Positions 18,287-26,433 of a stretch of DNA of 64,000 nt are shown here, one piece after another. Origin of the DNA: Microbacterium gorillae (GTDB taxonomy: Bacteria > Actinomycetota > Actinomycetes > Actinomycetales > Microbacteriaceae). The position numbers and the translations under genes were made by a program. The stretch is from NCBI RefSeq assembly GCF_000826185.2, contig NZ_LN648875.1, forward strand, positions 546,694-610,693. The letters run 5' to 3'. The notes under the pieces were generated by a model. It ran no database searches. It saw only the letters and a program-made list of their open reading frames with translations, and was not told the origin of the DNA. Positions within the stretch are counted from its first letter, which is position 1; each line of letters starts with the position of its first letter.

Positions 18287-18299
18287 ACCCCCGATTCTA
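18287..18299 (-). promoter_or_regulatory. Predicted leaderless -10 box of the HNH gene (TAGAAT)
   Basis: TAGAAT on the minus strand (18294-18299) is close to consensus and lies 7 nt before the ATG. This predicts a leaderless mRNA for the HNH gene. Confidence 0.55.
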
Positions 18300-18490
18300 C
18301 CGCCCGGTACCCCCATGGAACGGGTGGAAAGGCCAGTTCAGTAGTGTTTTCCGCATCTACTTTCGGGAGTGCAGTACGTCTTCCATCGAGCCTCGAATTG
18401 GAGGCCCAAGCCGCCGACATCCGCCCATCCGCGGGTCGTTTCGAGCGCCCTCGGAAACGTGAGAAAACGACGAAACCCGGCCGCTCTCTC

Positions 18491-18522
18491 CATCGTCTTA
18501 AGCCGCAAGAAAACCGACCACC
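18491..18522. repeat. Direct repeat copy 1 (CATCGTCTTAAGCCGCA core)
   Basis: This 32-nt element starts CATCGTCTTAAGCCGCAAG. It recurs at 18563 with four differences, all in the second half. Confidence 0.8.
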
Positions 18523-18562
18523 CTCGGCAACGTGAGCCGGCAACGGAAGCCACCCGTCCGCC

Positions 18563-18594
18563 CATCGTCTTAAGCCGCAGGAAACCCAGCCACC
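18563..18594. repeat. Direct repeat copy 2 (CATCGTCTTAAGCCGCA core)
   Basis: This is the second copy of the 32-nt element, 72 nt after the first. The intervening CTCGG(A/C)AACGTGAG is also repeated, at 18450 and 18523. Confidence 0.8.
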
Positions 18595-18629
18595 TCAGAA
18601 CCGAGAGCCACGCACGCCGGAGGCAACAG

Positions 18630-19535
18630 CTAGCCCCGCCGATATTCGTCCGTCGCGACGGCGTCGAACACGACGGAACGGAACCAGCGCTGCGCGGCGG
18701 TGAGGCCCGCCTCGCGCCGGGTGTACAGCGAGACCGGGGCGCTGCGCGCGGGCCACGGCAGGTCCGCGATGCGCAGCGCCGGGAACCAGCCGCGGAACAC
18801 TTCCGCAACGTGGCGCGGCAGCAGAACCACGAGGTCCGTCGCCTCCAGCACGGCAGGCACCGTCGCATACTCCTCGACCGTGAGCGACACCTGCGACATC
18901 AGATCGTGCTCCGCGAGCGCCTGCAACGGGAACACGTGGCCGCCGCGCGCGGAGACGCGGACGAAATGGCGGCCGGTGAACATGTCCTCGCTCGTCGGCG
19001 GCAGGGGGTGCACGCCGGAGGACAGCGCGACGTACTCCACAGCCCGGACTTCGGCGCGCCACAACCGCGGCGTCGCCAGATCGGACACCGTCATGGCCAG
19101 GTCGATGACGCCGCGGATGAGCCCGTCCTCGACCTGATCCGAGTCCAGACGCTGCACCTGCAGGTGCGGGCTCGACGCCTCCCGCGCGAGCGCCGCCATG
19201 ATCGGCGGCAGGAACGTCTGCTCACCGATCGAGGTGAGTCCGAGCGCCAGTTCGCCGCTGAAGCCGGACGGCTCGAACTCGTCCGTCCCGCTCACGGTCT
19301 CGTCGATCCGCGCCAACGCCTCGTGCAGCGGACCGAAGAGCTGGGTCGCCTTCGCGGTCGGGACCATGTCGTGTCCCTCGCGGCGGAAGAGGTCATCGCC
19401 GAACCGCTCCCGCAGCCGACGCAGCGTATAACTGACGGTCGGCTGCGTCACGTGCAGACGCTCGGCGGTGGCCGTCACGGAGCGCAGTTCGTACAGCACC
19501 ACGAAGGTCCGCAACTGGTTCAGATCCGCGAGCAT
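18630..19535 (-). CDS. LysR-family transcriptional regulator of the protocatechuate operon
   Basis: The protein has 301 residues, usual for the family. The N-terminal winged helix-turn-helix reads LRTFVVLYELRSVTATAERL then HVTQPTVSYTLRRLRERFGD. The C-terminal part (about 90-300) is the periplasmic-binding-like effector domain. The gene diverges from the ligJ operon with 180 nt between the starts, the classical layout for a LysR activator controlling its neighbour. A TCTAT-N8-ATAGA dyad lies over the -35 of the divergent promoter. The inducer is probably a pathway intermediate, but that is inference. Confidence 0.9.
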   Translation of the reverse strand: MLADLNQLRTFVVLYELRSVTATAERLHVTQPTVSYTLRRLRERFGDDLFRREGHDMVPTAKATQLFGPLHEALARIDETVSGTDEFEPSGFSGELALGLTSIGEQTFLPPIMAALAREASSPHLQVQRLDSDQVEDGLIRGVIDLAMTVSDLATPRLWRAEVRAVEYVALSSGVHPLPPTSEDMFTGRHFVRVSARGGHVFPLQALAEHDLMSQVSLTVEEYATVPAVLEATDLVVLLPRHVAEVFRGWFPALRIADLPWPARSAPVSLYTRREAGLTAAQRWFRSVVFDAVATDEYRRG

Positions 19536-19572
19536 GTCCCATCGATCCTCTCTATGGTCAGCGCAACGTACA

Positions 19573-19606
19573 TCTATTGGACTATATAGAGGTCCGGACG
19601 TAGATT
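19573..19606 (+). promoter_or_regulatory. Predicted lig operon promoter with LysR-type dyad
   Basis: A candidate promoter TTGGAC (19577-19582)-N18-TAGATT (19601-19606) faces the lig operon and would start near 19613, leaving a leader of about 100 nt. The perfect dyad TCTAT-N8-ATAGA (19573-19590) overlaps the -35, a typical activation site for LysR proteins. Confidence 0.5.
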
Positions 19607-19715
19607 CGATCCGACGGCAGAGCCGCCTCACGGTGGGACGGGCGCTCTCGCCCCGGCTCTGAGGGACGAGCCTGACCCACGGACACGCCTGACTGAGTGA
19701 CAAGGACGACACGCG

Positions 19716-20744
19716 TTGATCATCGACATCCACGGCCACTACACGACCGCCCCCGCACAGCTCGGCGCCTGGCGCGATCTGCAGATCGCCTTCGCCGACG
19801 GCAAGGGCGAAGCTCCGAACCCGGCCGACCTGCACATCAGTGACGACGACATCCGCGAGACCATCGAGGCGAACCAGCTCCGCCTGATGAACGACCGCGG
19901 ATCCGACCTCACCGTCTTCAGCCCGCGCGCCTCCTTCATGGCCCACCACATCGGCGACTTCGCCGTCAGCGAGACCTGGGCGCGCATCTGCAACGACCTC
20001 GTCGCCCGCGTCAGTGAGCTGTTCCCGGACCGGTTCCTCCCCGGTGCGATGCTCCCCCAGTCGCCCGGTGTCGACCAGAAGACCGTGCTCGCGGAGCTCG
20101 ACCGCGCGGTGAACGACCTCGGCGTCGTCACCGTGAACATCAACCCGGACCCGTCCGGTGGCCTGTGGAACGGCCCGCTGCTGACGGACAAGAGCTGGTA
20201 CCCGCTCTACGAGAAGCTCGTCGAGTACGAACTCCCCGCGATGATCCACGTCTCCACGTCCTGCAAGCCGCAGTTCCACACCACCGGTGACCACTACCTC
20301 GGCGCGGACACGACCGCGTTCATGCAGCTGCTCAAGGGCGATCTGTTCCGCGACTTCCCGGACCTGAAGTTCGTCATCCCCCACGGCGGCGGCGCGGTCC
20401 CCTACCACTGGGGTCGCTTCCGCGGACTCGCGATGGCCCTGGGCAAGCCGGAGCTCGAGGACCACCTGATGAAGAACGTCTTCTTCGACACCTGCGTCTA
20501 CCACCAGCCCGGCATCAACCTGCTGACCGAGGTCATCCCGACCGACAACATCCTGTTCGCCAGTGAGATGATCGGCGCCGTCCGCGACATCGACCCACGC
20601 ACCGGCCACTACTTCGACGACACCAAGCGGTACGTCGACGCCACTCCGAACCTCACCGACGACCAGCGCGCGCAGGTCTTCGAGGGCAACGCCCGTCGTG
20701 TCTACCCGCGCCTGGACCGGGCCCTCACCGCCCGCGGCCTCTGA
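19716..20744 (+). CDS. ligJ: 4-oxalomesaconate hydratase
   Basis: The protein (342 residues) is an amidohydrolase-superfamily member that adds water to the 4-oxalomesaconate tautomer to give 4-carboxy-4-hydroxy-2-oxoadipate. The metal-binding start [15 protein letters not shown] and the stretches [30 protein letters not shown] and [17 protein letters not shown] closely follow LigJ of Sphingobium as I remember it. Length is identical to the family. The start is TTG, with AAGGA 9 nt upstream. No in-frame ATG gives the conserved DIHGH start. It is the first gene of the protocatechuate meta-cleavage operon. Confidence 0.93.
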   Translation: MIIDIHGHYTTAPAQLGAWRDLQIAFADGKGEAPNPADLHISDDDIRETIEANQLRLMNDRGSDLTVFSPRASFMAHHIGDFAVSETWARICNDLVARVSELFPDRFLPGAMLPQSPGVDQKTVLAELDRAVNDLGVVTVNINPDPSGGLWNGPLLTDKSWYPLYEKLVEYELPAMIHVSTSCKPQFHTTGDHYLGADTTAFMQLLKGDLFRDFPDLKFVIPHGGGAVPYHWGRFRGLAMALGKPELEDHLMKNVFFDTCVYHQPGINLLTEVIPTDNILFASEMIGAVRDIDPRTGHYFDDTKRYVDATPNLTDDQRAQVFEGNARRVYPRLDRALTARGL

Positions 20745-20755
20745 AAGGACCGAAC

Positions 20756-21448
20756 ATGAAGCTCAACAACCTCGGTGAGGTCCACACCACCATCACCCGC
20801 GCGAACCGCGAGGACGTCGACCGCCTCGCGAAGTTCGGCGTCGCGACGATCCACGAGGCGATGGGCCGCGTCGGCCTGCTGCGCCCCTACATTCGTCCGG
20901 CGTGGAACGGGGCGAAGCTCTGCGGCACCGCCGTCACCGTGCTCCTGCAGCCGGGCGACAACTGGATGTTCCACGTCGCCGCCGAGCAGGTCCAGGACGG
21001 CGACGTCGTGATCGCCGGCTGCACCACCGAGAGCGAGGACGGCTTCTTCGGTGACCTGCTGGCCACCTCCCTCGCCTCCCGCGGCTGCCGTGGCCTGGTC
21101 ATCGACGGTGGCGTCCGCGACGTCGAAGACCTGGAGAAGATGGGCTTCCCGGTCTTCTCCCGTGCGATCAACTCCAAAGGCACCGTGAAGGCCACGCTCG
21201 GATCGGTGAACATCCCCGTCGTCGTCGCCAACGCCCTGGTCAACCCGGGTGATGTCGTCGTCGCCGACGTCGACGGCGTCGTGATCGTCCCGGCCGCCCT
21301 CGCCGGTGCCGTCGCGGACGCCGCGCAGAAGCGCACCGACAACGAGGAGGCCAAGCGCGAGAAGTTCGCGAACGGCGTTCTCGGCCTGGACATCTACGGA
21401 ATGCGCGAGCCGCTGAAGGCCGCCGGCCTGGAATACATCGAGGACTGA
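20756..21448 (+). CDS. ligK: 4-carboxy-4-hydroxy-2-oxoadipate aldolase (RraA-fold)
   Basis: LigK (230 residues) splits 4-carboxy-4-hydroxy-2-oxoadipate into pyruvate and oxaloacetate, and the family usually also decarboxylates oxaloacetate. The RraA-like fold shows in [39 protein letters not shown] and the active-site stretch [20 protein letters not shown]. It needs a divalent metal. The gene follows ligJ after 11 nt and precedes ligI by 2 nt, so expression is tightly coupled. It delivers the end products of the pathway to central metabolism. Confidence 0.93.
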   Translation: MKLNNLGEVHTTITRANREDVDRLAKFGVATIHEAMGRVGLLRPYIRPAWNGAKLCGTAVTVLLQPGDNWMFHVAAEQVQDGDVVIAGCTTESEDGFFGDLLATSLASRGCRGLVIDGGVRDVEDLEKMGFPVFSRAINSKGTVKATLGSVNIPVVVANALVNPGDVVVADVDGVVIVPAALAGAVADAAQKRTDNEEAKREKFANGVLGLDIYGMREPLKAAGLEYIED

Positions 21449-21450
21449 AC

Positions 21451-22386
21451 ATGGCACACGGAGAGACCACGGGTCCGTTCGAGAAGACCCCCGGCTGGCT
21501 GGACTGGTACGACGGTCCGTCCACCCCGACGTTCCGCCTGCCGGCGGGCGCAGTGGACGCGCACTGCCACGTGTTCGGTCCGGGCGCGGAGTTCCCCTAC
21601 GCCCCCGAGCGCAAGTACACGCCCTGCGACGCCTCGGCGGACGAGCTGTTCGCCCTGCGCGACAAGCTCGGCTTCGAGCGGAACGTCATCGTCCAGGCCA
21701 CGTGCCACGGCGCCGACAACCGCGCACTCGTGGACGCGCTGCAGCGCGCCGACGGCCGTGCCCGCGGAGTCGCCACGGTCCGCCGTGACGTGACCGACGA
21801 GCAGCTGGCCGAGCTGCACGCCGCCGGCGTGCGCGGCGTCCGGTTCAACTTCGTCAAGCGCCTCGTCGACCGCGTCCCCACCGACTCGCTCGAGGAGATC
21901 GTGGCGAAGATCGCCCCACTCGGCTGGCACGTGGTGATCTACTTCGAGGCCGAGGACCTGCCGGACCTCTACGACTTCTTCTCCGCCATCCCGACCGACG
22001 TCGTGGTCGACCACATGGGTCGTCCGGATGTCACGAAGGACCCGAACGGCCCGGAGTTCGAGCTGTTCCTGCGCTTCATGCGCGAGAACCCCAACGTGTG
22101 GACCAAGGTCTCCTGCCCGGAGCGCCTGAGCGTCACCGGTCCGCGCGCCCTCGACGGCGAACAGCAGGCGTACGACGACGTCGTGCCGTTCGCCCGTCGC
22201 GTGGTCGAGGAGTTCCCCGACCGCGTGCTGTGGGGAACCGACTGGCCCCACCCCAACCTCAAGGACCACATGCCTGACGACGGGCTGCTGGTCGACTACA
22301 TCCCCCGGATCGCGACCACCCCCGAGCTGCAGCACAAGCTCCTGGTCGAGAACCCCACCCGTCTTTACTGGAACGAAGGAGCCTGA
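21451..22386 (+). CDS. ligI: 2-pyrone-4,6-dicarboxylate hydrolase
   Basis: LigI (311 residues) opens the lactone 2-pyrone-4,6-dicarboxylate to 4-oxalomesaconate. It is an amidohydrolase of the COG3618 group: AVDAHCHVFGPGAEFPYAPE at the N-terminus, RGVRFNFVKRL in the middle, VVDHMGRPDV near residue 190, and the catalytic Asp in RVLWGTDWPHPNLKDH. The arrangement agrees with the metal-independent LigI enzyme. Its presence shows that the ring-cleavage product passes through the pyrone dicarboxylate, which favours protocatechuate over gallate as the substrate. Confidence 0.93.
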   Translation: MAHGETTGPFEKTPGWLDWYDGPSTPTFRLPAGAVDAHCHVFGPGAEFPYAPERKYTPCDASADELFALRDKLGFERNVIVQATCHGADNRALVDALQRADGRARGVATVRRDVTDEQLAELHAAGVRGVRFNFVKRLVDRVPTDSLEEIVAKIAPLGWHVVIYFEAEDLPDLYDFFSAIPTDVVVDHMGRPDVTKDPNGPEFELFLRFMRENPNVWTKVSCPERLSVTGPRALDGEQQAYDDVVPFARRVVEEFPDRVLWGTDWPHPNLKDHMPDDGLLVDYIPRIATTPELQHKLLVENPTRLYWNEGA

Positions 22387-22387
22387 A

Positions 22388-23758
22388 ATGGCACTCGACA
22401 AGCCGTACAAGAACGTCCCCGGCACGATCATCTTCGACGCCGAGCAGGCCCGGAAGGGCTACCAGCTCAACCAGCTGTCCATGTCGCTGATGAAGCCGGA
22501 GAACCGCGAGCGCTTCCTGGCCGACACCCCGGCGTACCTCGACGACTGGGACCTCACGCCCAAGGCGCGCCAGGCCGTCCTGGACATGGACCTGAACGCG
22601 ATGATGGAAGAGGGTGGCAACATCTACTTCCTCTCCAAGATCGGTGCCACGCACGGCCTGAGCTTCCAGCAGATGGCCGGTTCCATGACCGGCATGAGCG
22701 AGGCCGCGTACCGCGACATGATGCTCGGCGGCGGACGTCGCCCGGAAGGCAACCGGCTGAAGGACCTGGACGGCTGGACCCCGCCGTCGAATGAGAAGTC
22801 CGAGGTCATGCGTGAGGACGCGCCGGCGAAGTTCACCTCCGCGGTGTTCACCTCGCACGTGCCCGCGATCGGTGCGGCGATGGACCTCGGCAAGACCGAG
22901 GAGCCGTACTGGAAGAAGGTCTTCGACGGGTACACCTGGACCCGCAAATGGGCCAAGGAGAACACCCCCGACGTCGTGATCCTGGTCTACAACGACCACG
23001 CGACCGCGTTCGACGCGTCCATCGTCCCGACGTTCGTGCTCGGCACGGGTGCGTCCTACCCGGTCGCCGACGAGGGTTACGGCCCCCGTCCGGTGCCGGA
23101 CGTGCAGGGCTACCCGGAGTTCGCCGCACACCTCGCGCAGTCGATCATCCAGGACGACTTCGACCTGACGCTGGTCAACGAGATGGTCGTGGACCACGGA
23201 CTGACCGTGCCGCTGTCGCTGGTCTACGGGGACGTCCCCGAGTGGCCGGTCAAGGTGATCCCGCTGGCCGTCAACGTCGTGCAGTACCCGGTGCCGTCCG
23301 GTCGCCGCTGCTACGAGCTGGGCAAGGCCCTGCGTCGTGCGCTGGACAAGTGGGACGGTCCGGAGCTGAACGTGCAGATCTGGGGCACCGGTGGCATGAG
23401 CCACCAGCTGCAGGGTCCGCGCGCCGGCCTGATCAACGAGGAGTGGGACAACGCGTTCCTGGACCACCTGATCGCCGACCCGCTGGGCCTCACCGAGTGG
23501 CCGCACATGGAGTACGTCGACGAGGCCGGTTCGGAGGGAATCGAGCTGGTGGACTGGCTGATCGCCCGCGGCGCGATGGATGATCAGTTCGGGGGCGGCG
23601 CGCCCGAGGTCGACCACCGGTTCTACCACGTGCCCGCATCCAACACGGCGGTCGGTCACCTCGTGATCAGCAACCCCGTCGGCGTCACGGAGCAGGACGA
23701 GGCGCCGGGCGAGGCCGAGGCCCCGACCGAAGCGTCGGCCCAGCCCGTCACCGCCTGA
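22388..23758 (+). CDS. ligAB: Protocatechuate 4,5-dioxygenase, fused alpha (LigA) and beta (LigB) chains
   Basis: A single 456-residue protein carries both subunits of the extradiol dioxygenase. Residues 1-120 match LigA (ARKGYQLNQLSMSLMKPEN, EEGGNIYFLSK, AGSMTGMSEAAYRDMM). Residues about 148-440 match LigB. The iron ligands are His157 (FTSHVPA), His204 (YNDHATAF) and Glu386 (GSEGIEL), and the acid-base His339 lies in GGMSHQLQGPRAGL. It opens protocatechuate between C4 and C5 with O2. Sphingobium has two separate genes. The gallate enzymes DesB and GalA are fused in the opposite order (beta then alpha). A fused form has, to my recollection, been reported in Arthrobacter pcm genes. The tail after residue 435 is acidic and low-complexity. 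Confidence 0.93.
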   Translation: MALDKPYKNVPGTIIFDAEQARKGYQLNQLSMSLMKPENRERFLADTPAYLDDWDLTPKARQAVLDMDLNAMMEEGGNIYFLSKIGATHGLSFQQMAGSMTGMSEAAYRDMMLGGGRRPEGNRLKDLDGWTPPSNEKSEVMREDAPAKFTSAVFTSHVPAIGAAMDLGKTEEPYWKKVFDGYTWTRKWAKENTPDVVILVYNDHATAFDASIVPTFVLGTGASYPVADEGYGPRPVPDVQGYPEFAAHLAQSIIQDDFDLTLVNEMVVDHGLTVPLSLVYGDVPEWPVKVIPLAVNVVQYPVPSGRRCYELGKALRRALDKWDGPELNVQIWGTGGMSHQLQGPRAGLINEEWDNAFLDHLIADPLGLTEWPHMEYVDEAGSEGIELVDWLIARGAMDDQFGGGAPEVDHRFYHVPASNTAVGHLVISNPVGVTEQDEAPGEAEAPTEASAQPVTA

Positions 23759-23791
23759 ACGAGCCTGAACGAACGACTGAGAAGGACACGC

Positions 23792-24745
23792 ATGAGCGAC
23801 AAGATCCGCGTTGCCGTCGTCGGCGCCACCGGCGCCTTCGGACGCAAGCACCTGGACGGCCTGGCGAACATCGAGGACGCCGAGGTGACGGTCGTCGCCG
23901 GCACCAAGCAGGAGAAGATCCAGGCCCTCGCCGATGAGTACGGCATCGCGACCGCGGTCGTGGGACTGGACGCCGTCCTCGAGCGCGACGACGTGGACGC
24001 GGTCATCCTCGCCACCCCGACGCAGCAGCACGCGGAGCAGACCCGCGCGGTCCTCGCCGCCGGCAAGCACGTCCAGGTCGAGATCCCGCTCGCGGATTCG
24101 CTCGCGGAGGCGGAGGCGACCCTGGCGGCCGCCGAGGCCTCAGACCGGGTCGCGATGGTCGGGCACACCCGCCGCTTCAACCCGTCCCACCAGTACATCC
24201 ACAATCTCGTGGCGGCGGACGAGTTCCACGTGCAGCAGATGGACGTGCAGACGTACTTCTTCCGCCGGACGAACACGAACGCGAAGGGTGAGGCGCGATC
24301 CTGGACCGACCACCTGCTCTGGCACCACGCCGCCCACACGGTCGACCTGTTCGCCTACCAGGCCGGCAAGATCGTGCAGGCCAACGCCATCCAGGGACCG
24401 ATCAACCCGGACCTCGGCATCGCGATGGACATGTCCATCCAGCTCAAGAGCGAGACCGGCGCGATCTGCACGCTGTCGCTGTCGTTCAACAACAACGGTC
24501 CGTTCGGCACGTTCTTCCGCTACATCGGTGACACCGAGACGTACATCGCGCGCTACGACGACCTCGTCAACGGCCGCGAGGAGCCCATCGACGTGTCCGA
24601 TGTCGCGGTGAGCACCAACGGCATCGAGCTGCAGGACCGCGAGTTCATCGCGGCGATCCGCGAGGGTCGCGAGCCGAACTCGTCCATCCGTCAGGTCATC
24701 GACTGCTACCGGGTGCTCGGCGCACTGCAGGAGCAGCTCGCGTGA
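23792..24745 (+). CDS. ligC: 4-carboxy-2-hydroxymuconate-6-semialdehyde dehydrogenase
   Basis: This 317-residue Gfo/Idh/MocA enzyme oxidises the cyclic hemiacetal of the ring-cleavage product to 2-pyrone-4,6-dicarboxylate with NAD(P)+. The Rossmann motif is VVGATGAFGRKHLDGL. HVQVEIPLADSLAEAEATL stands where most relatives have EKP, as in known LigC. HTRRFNPSHQYIHNL and WHHAAHTVDLFAYQ follow. Its stop overlaps the next gene's GTG start by 4 nt. It should not be confused with the ATP-dependent DNA ligase at the end of the window, which is also often named ligC. Confidence 0.93.
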   Translation: MSDKIRVAVVGATGAFGRKHLDGLANIEDAEVTVVAGTKQEKIQALADEYGIATAVVGLDAVLERDDVDAVILATPTQQHAEQTRAVLAAGKHVQVEIPLADSLAEAEATLAAAEASDRVAMVGHTRRFNPSHQYIHNLVAADEFHVQQMDVQTYFFRRTNTNAKGEARSWTDHLLWHHAAHTVDLFAYQAGKIVQANAIQGPINPDLGIAMDMSIQLKSETGAICTLSLSFNNNGPFGTFFRYIGDTETYIARYDDLVNGREEPIDVSDVAVSTNGIELQDREFIAAIREGREPNSSIRQVIDCYRVLGALQEQLA

Positions 24746-25716
24746 ACTTCCCCCGCATCGGCCTGGGCTGCATGAACCTGAGCCACGCCTACGGCACCCC
24801 GCCGTCCGTCGACGAGGGCCTGGCGGTGCTCGATGCCGCACTCGAGGCCGGTGTGGGGATGCTCGACACCGCGACGCTGTACGGCGCCGGACGCAACGAG
24901 GAACTCGTCGGTCGCGCCCTCCGCGGCCGCCGCGACCGGGTCATCCTGGCCAGCAAGGGCGGCATGGCGCCGGTGGACGGCGTGAAGACGATCGACGGTC
25001 GTCCGGAGACGCTTCGTGCCCAGGTGGACGCGTCGCTCGGCCGCCTCGGCGTCGATCACATCGACCTGTACTACCTGCACCGCTGGGACAAGACGGTGCC
25101 GATCGGCGACAGCGTCGGGGCCCTGGCCGACATGGTCACGGCCGGCAAGATCGGCGCGATCGGCCTCAGCGAGGTCTCCGTCGACCGCCTGCACGAGGCG
25201 CAGGCGGTCGCGCCGATCGCGGCCGTCCAGAACGAGTACTCGCTGTGGACCCGCAATCCGGAACTCCGCATGGTGCAGGCCACGCGTGAGTCCGGCGTCG
25301 CTCTCGTCGCCTTCTCCCCCGTCGCCCGCGGTTTTCTCGCCGACGGCGTCGGTGACCCGGAGGAGTTCGCACCGAAGGACATCCGTCGCCACATGCCGCG
25401 TTTCCAGGCGGAGAACTGGCCGGCGAACGCCGACCTTCTCCCGGCCTGGCGAGCCCTGGCCGCCGAGGCCGGCGCCACGCCCGCGCAGCTCGCTCTGGCC
25501 TGGTTGCTCTCCCGTGGCGATCACGTCGTGCCGATCCCCGGTACGACCTCGATCACCCACCTGCACGAGAACCTCGCGGCCGTCGATCTCGTGATCGACC
25601 CGGCACTGCTGGAGCGCGCCGGCGCGCTCATCGACACCCGCACGGTCACCGGTCCGCGCTACAACGCCGGTCAGGCCGACGAGGTCGACGCCGAGACGTT
25701 CGAGGACGCGGCATGA
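24742..25716 (+). CDS. Aldo/keto reductase of the lig operon
   Basis: The protein has 324 residues and the (beta/alpha)8 AKR fold. The catalytic tetrad is visible: Asp and Tyr in MLDTATLYGAGRNEELVG, Lys in VILASKGGMAPVDG, and His in YYLHRWDKTVPIGD. NADPH-dependent reduction of an aldehyde or ketone (or the reverse) is expected. It overlaps ligC by 4 nt and the next gene by 4 nt, so it belongs firmly to this operon, yet no AKR step exists in the textbook 4,5-cleavage route. It may process a side product or a related aromatic aldehyde. Its role is open. Confidence 0.85.
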   Translation: MNFPRIGLGCMNLSHAYGTPPSVDEGLAVLDAALEAGVGMLDTATLYGAGRNEELVGRALRGRRDRVILASKGGMAPVDGVKTIDGRPETLRAQVDASLGRLGVDHIDLYYLHRWDKTVPIGDSVGALADMVTAGKIGAIGLSEVSVDRLHEAQAVAPIAAVQNEYSLWTRNPELRMVQATRESGVALVAFSPVARGFLADGVGDPEEFAPKDIRRHMPRFQAENWPANADLLPAWRALAAEAGATPAQLALAWLLSRGDHVVPIPGTTSITHLHENLAAVDLVIDPALLERAGALIDTRTVTGPRYNAGQADEVDAETFEDAA

Positions 25717-26411
25717 GGGGCATCTCGTCGATGGCCACACGCCACGTGCTCGGTGACCTCGCGGACGCCTCCGTCGCGGCCGGGCTTCCCAGCGTCGACA
25801 TCGAGTCCGTCGGCGGCGTCACGGCCGAGGAGCGCGTCAGCGGCGGCGAACCGTTCGACCTCGTGCTGCTCGCCTCCGGAGCCCTGAAGCGCCTCGCGGA
25901 CGCCGGTCACATCGACCCCGCCACGGTGACGCCGCTCGTGCTCTCCCCGGTCGCCGTCGCCGTTCCGTCCGGAACGGACGAACCCGCGGCCGCCCCGGAC
26001 GGCCCCGCGTTCCCCGACGCGGCCGCGCTCCGGGACGCACTGCGCGCCACCGAGCGCATCGGTTATTCCACCGGCCCGAGCGGCACCGCTCTGGTCCGCA
26101 TGGTCGAGGACTGGGGGCTCACCGCGGAGATCGGCGATCGCCTCGTCCAGGCCCGTGCCGGCGTGCCCGTCGCGGCGTCACTCGCGAGCGGGGACGTGGA
26201 CCTCGGATTCCAGCAGCTCAGCGAGCTCGTCGGCCAGCCCGGCGTGCGCATCCTCGGCGTGATGCCGGCTGACTGCGCGATCGACACCGTCTTCTCCGGC
26301 GCCGTCGCTGCCACCTCCGCGCGACCCGCGGACGCCGCCGCCGTGCTGGCGTACTTCGCCTCCGCGGCCGCATCGGCGATCAAGATCGCGCACCACTTCA
26401 CCGCCGTCTGA
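25713..26411 (+). CDS. ModA-like substrate-binding-fold protein without signal peptide
   Basis: The 232-residue protein has the type II periplasmic-binding fold as in the molybdate-binding protein ModA: EPFDLVLLASGALKRLADAG, the hinge LSPVAVAVPSG, IGYSTGPSGTALVRMVEDWG, and GDVDLGFQQLSELVGQPGV. It lacks any signal peptide or lipobox and no ABC permease or ATPase is near, so it should stay in the cytoplasm. It overlaps the aldo/keto reductase gene by 4 nt. A catalytic or ligand-sensing role in the pathway is possible. The operon lacks a recognisable oxalomesaconate tautomerase (LigU/GalD), so this protein is one candidate for that gap. That is speculation. Confidence 0.65.
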   Translation: MRGISSMATRHVLGDLADASVAAGLPSVDIESVGGVTAEERVSGGEPFDLVLLASGALKRLADAGHIDPATVTPLVLSPVAVAVPSGTDEPAAAPDGPAFPDAAALRDALRATERIGYSTGPSGTALVRMVEDWGLTAEIGDRLVQARAGVPVAASLASGDVDLGFQQLSELVGQPGVRILGVMPADCAIDTVFSGAVAATSARPADAAAVLAYFASAAASAIKIAHHFTAV

Positions 26412-26433
26412 TCAGTTGGGGCAGGATCGGAGC

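Larger units (their letters stand above)
18300..18629. other. Intergenic region with degenerate ~72-nt repeats
   Basis: No gene is seen in these 330 nt between the 3' end of the LysR gene and the promoter of the HNH gene. It holds two clear copies and a third diverged copy of a unit of about 72 nt. Read on the minus strand, each unit starts with a GGTCGGTTTTC-like stretch, continues into GCGGCTTAAGACGATGG, and is followed about 40 nt on by CTCACGTTNCCGAGG. The region is less GC-rich than its neighbours. It could be a mobile repeat remnant, a structured RNA or regulatory DNA of the HNH gene. Confidence 0.6.

Noticed and set aside
18491..18594. CRISPR array
   Set aside because: Only two to three copies, spaced 72 nt with the spacer itself repeated. 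No cas gene is near.
18300..18629. HEARO/omega RNA like those tied to IscB
   Set aside because: The HNH gene here is DUF222 type, not IscB, and no RuvC-like part or known RNA fold was recognised.
22388..23758. Gallate dioxygenase (GalA/DesB) instead of protocatechuate dioxygenase
   Set aside because: The domain order is reversed, and the presence of ligC and ligI shows the product passes through pyrone dicarboxylate, which gallate cleavage does not need.
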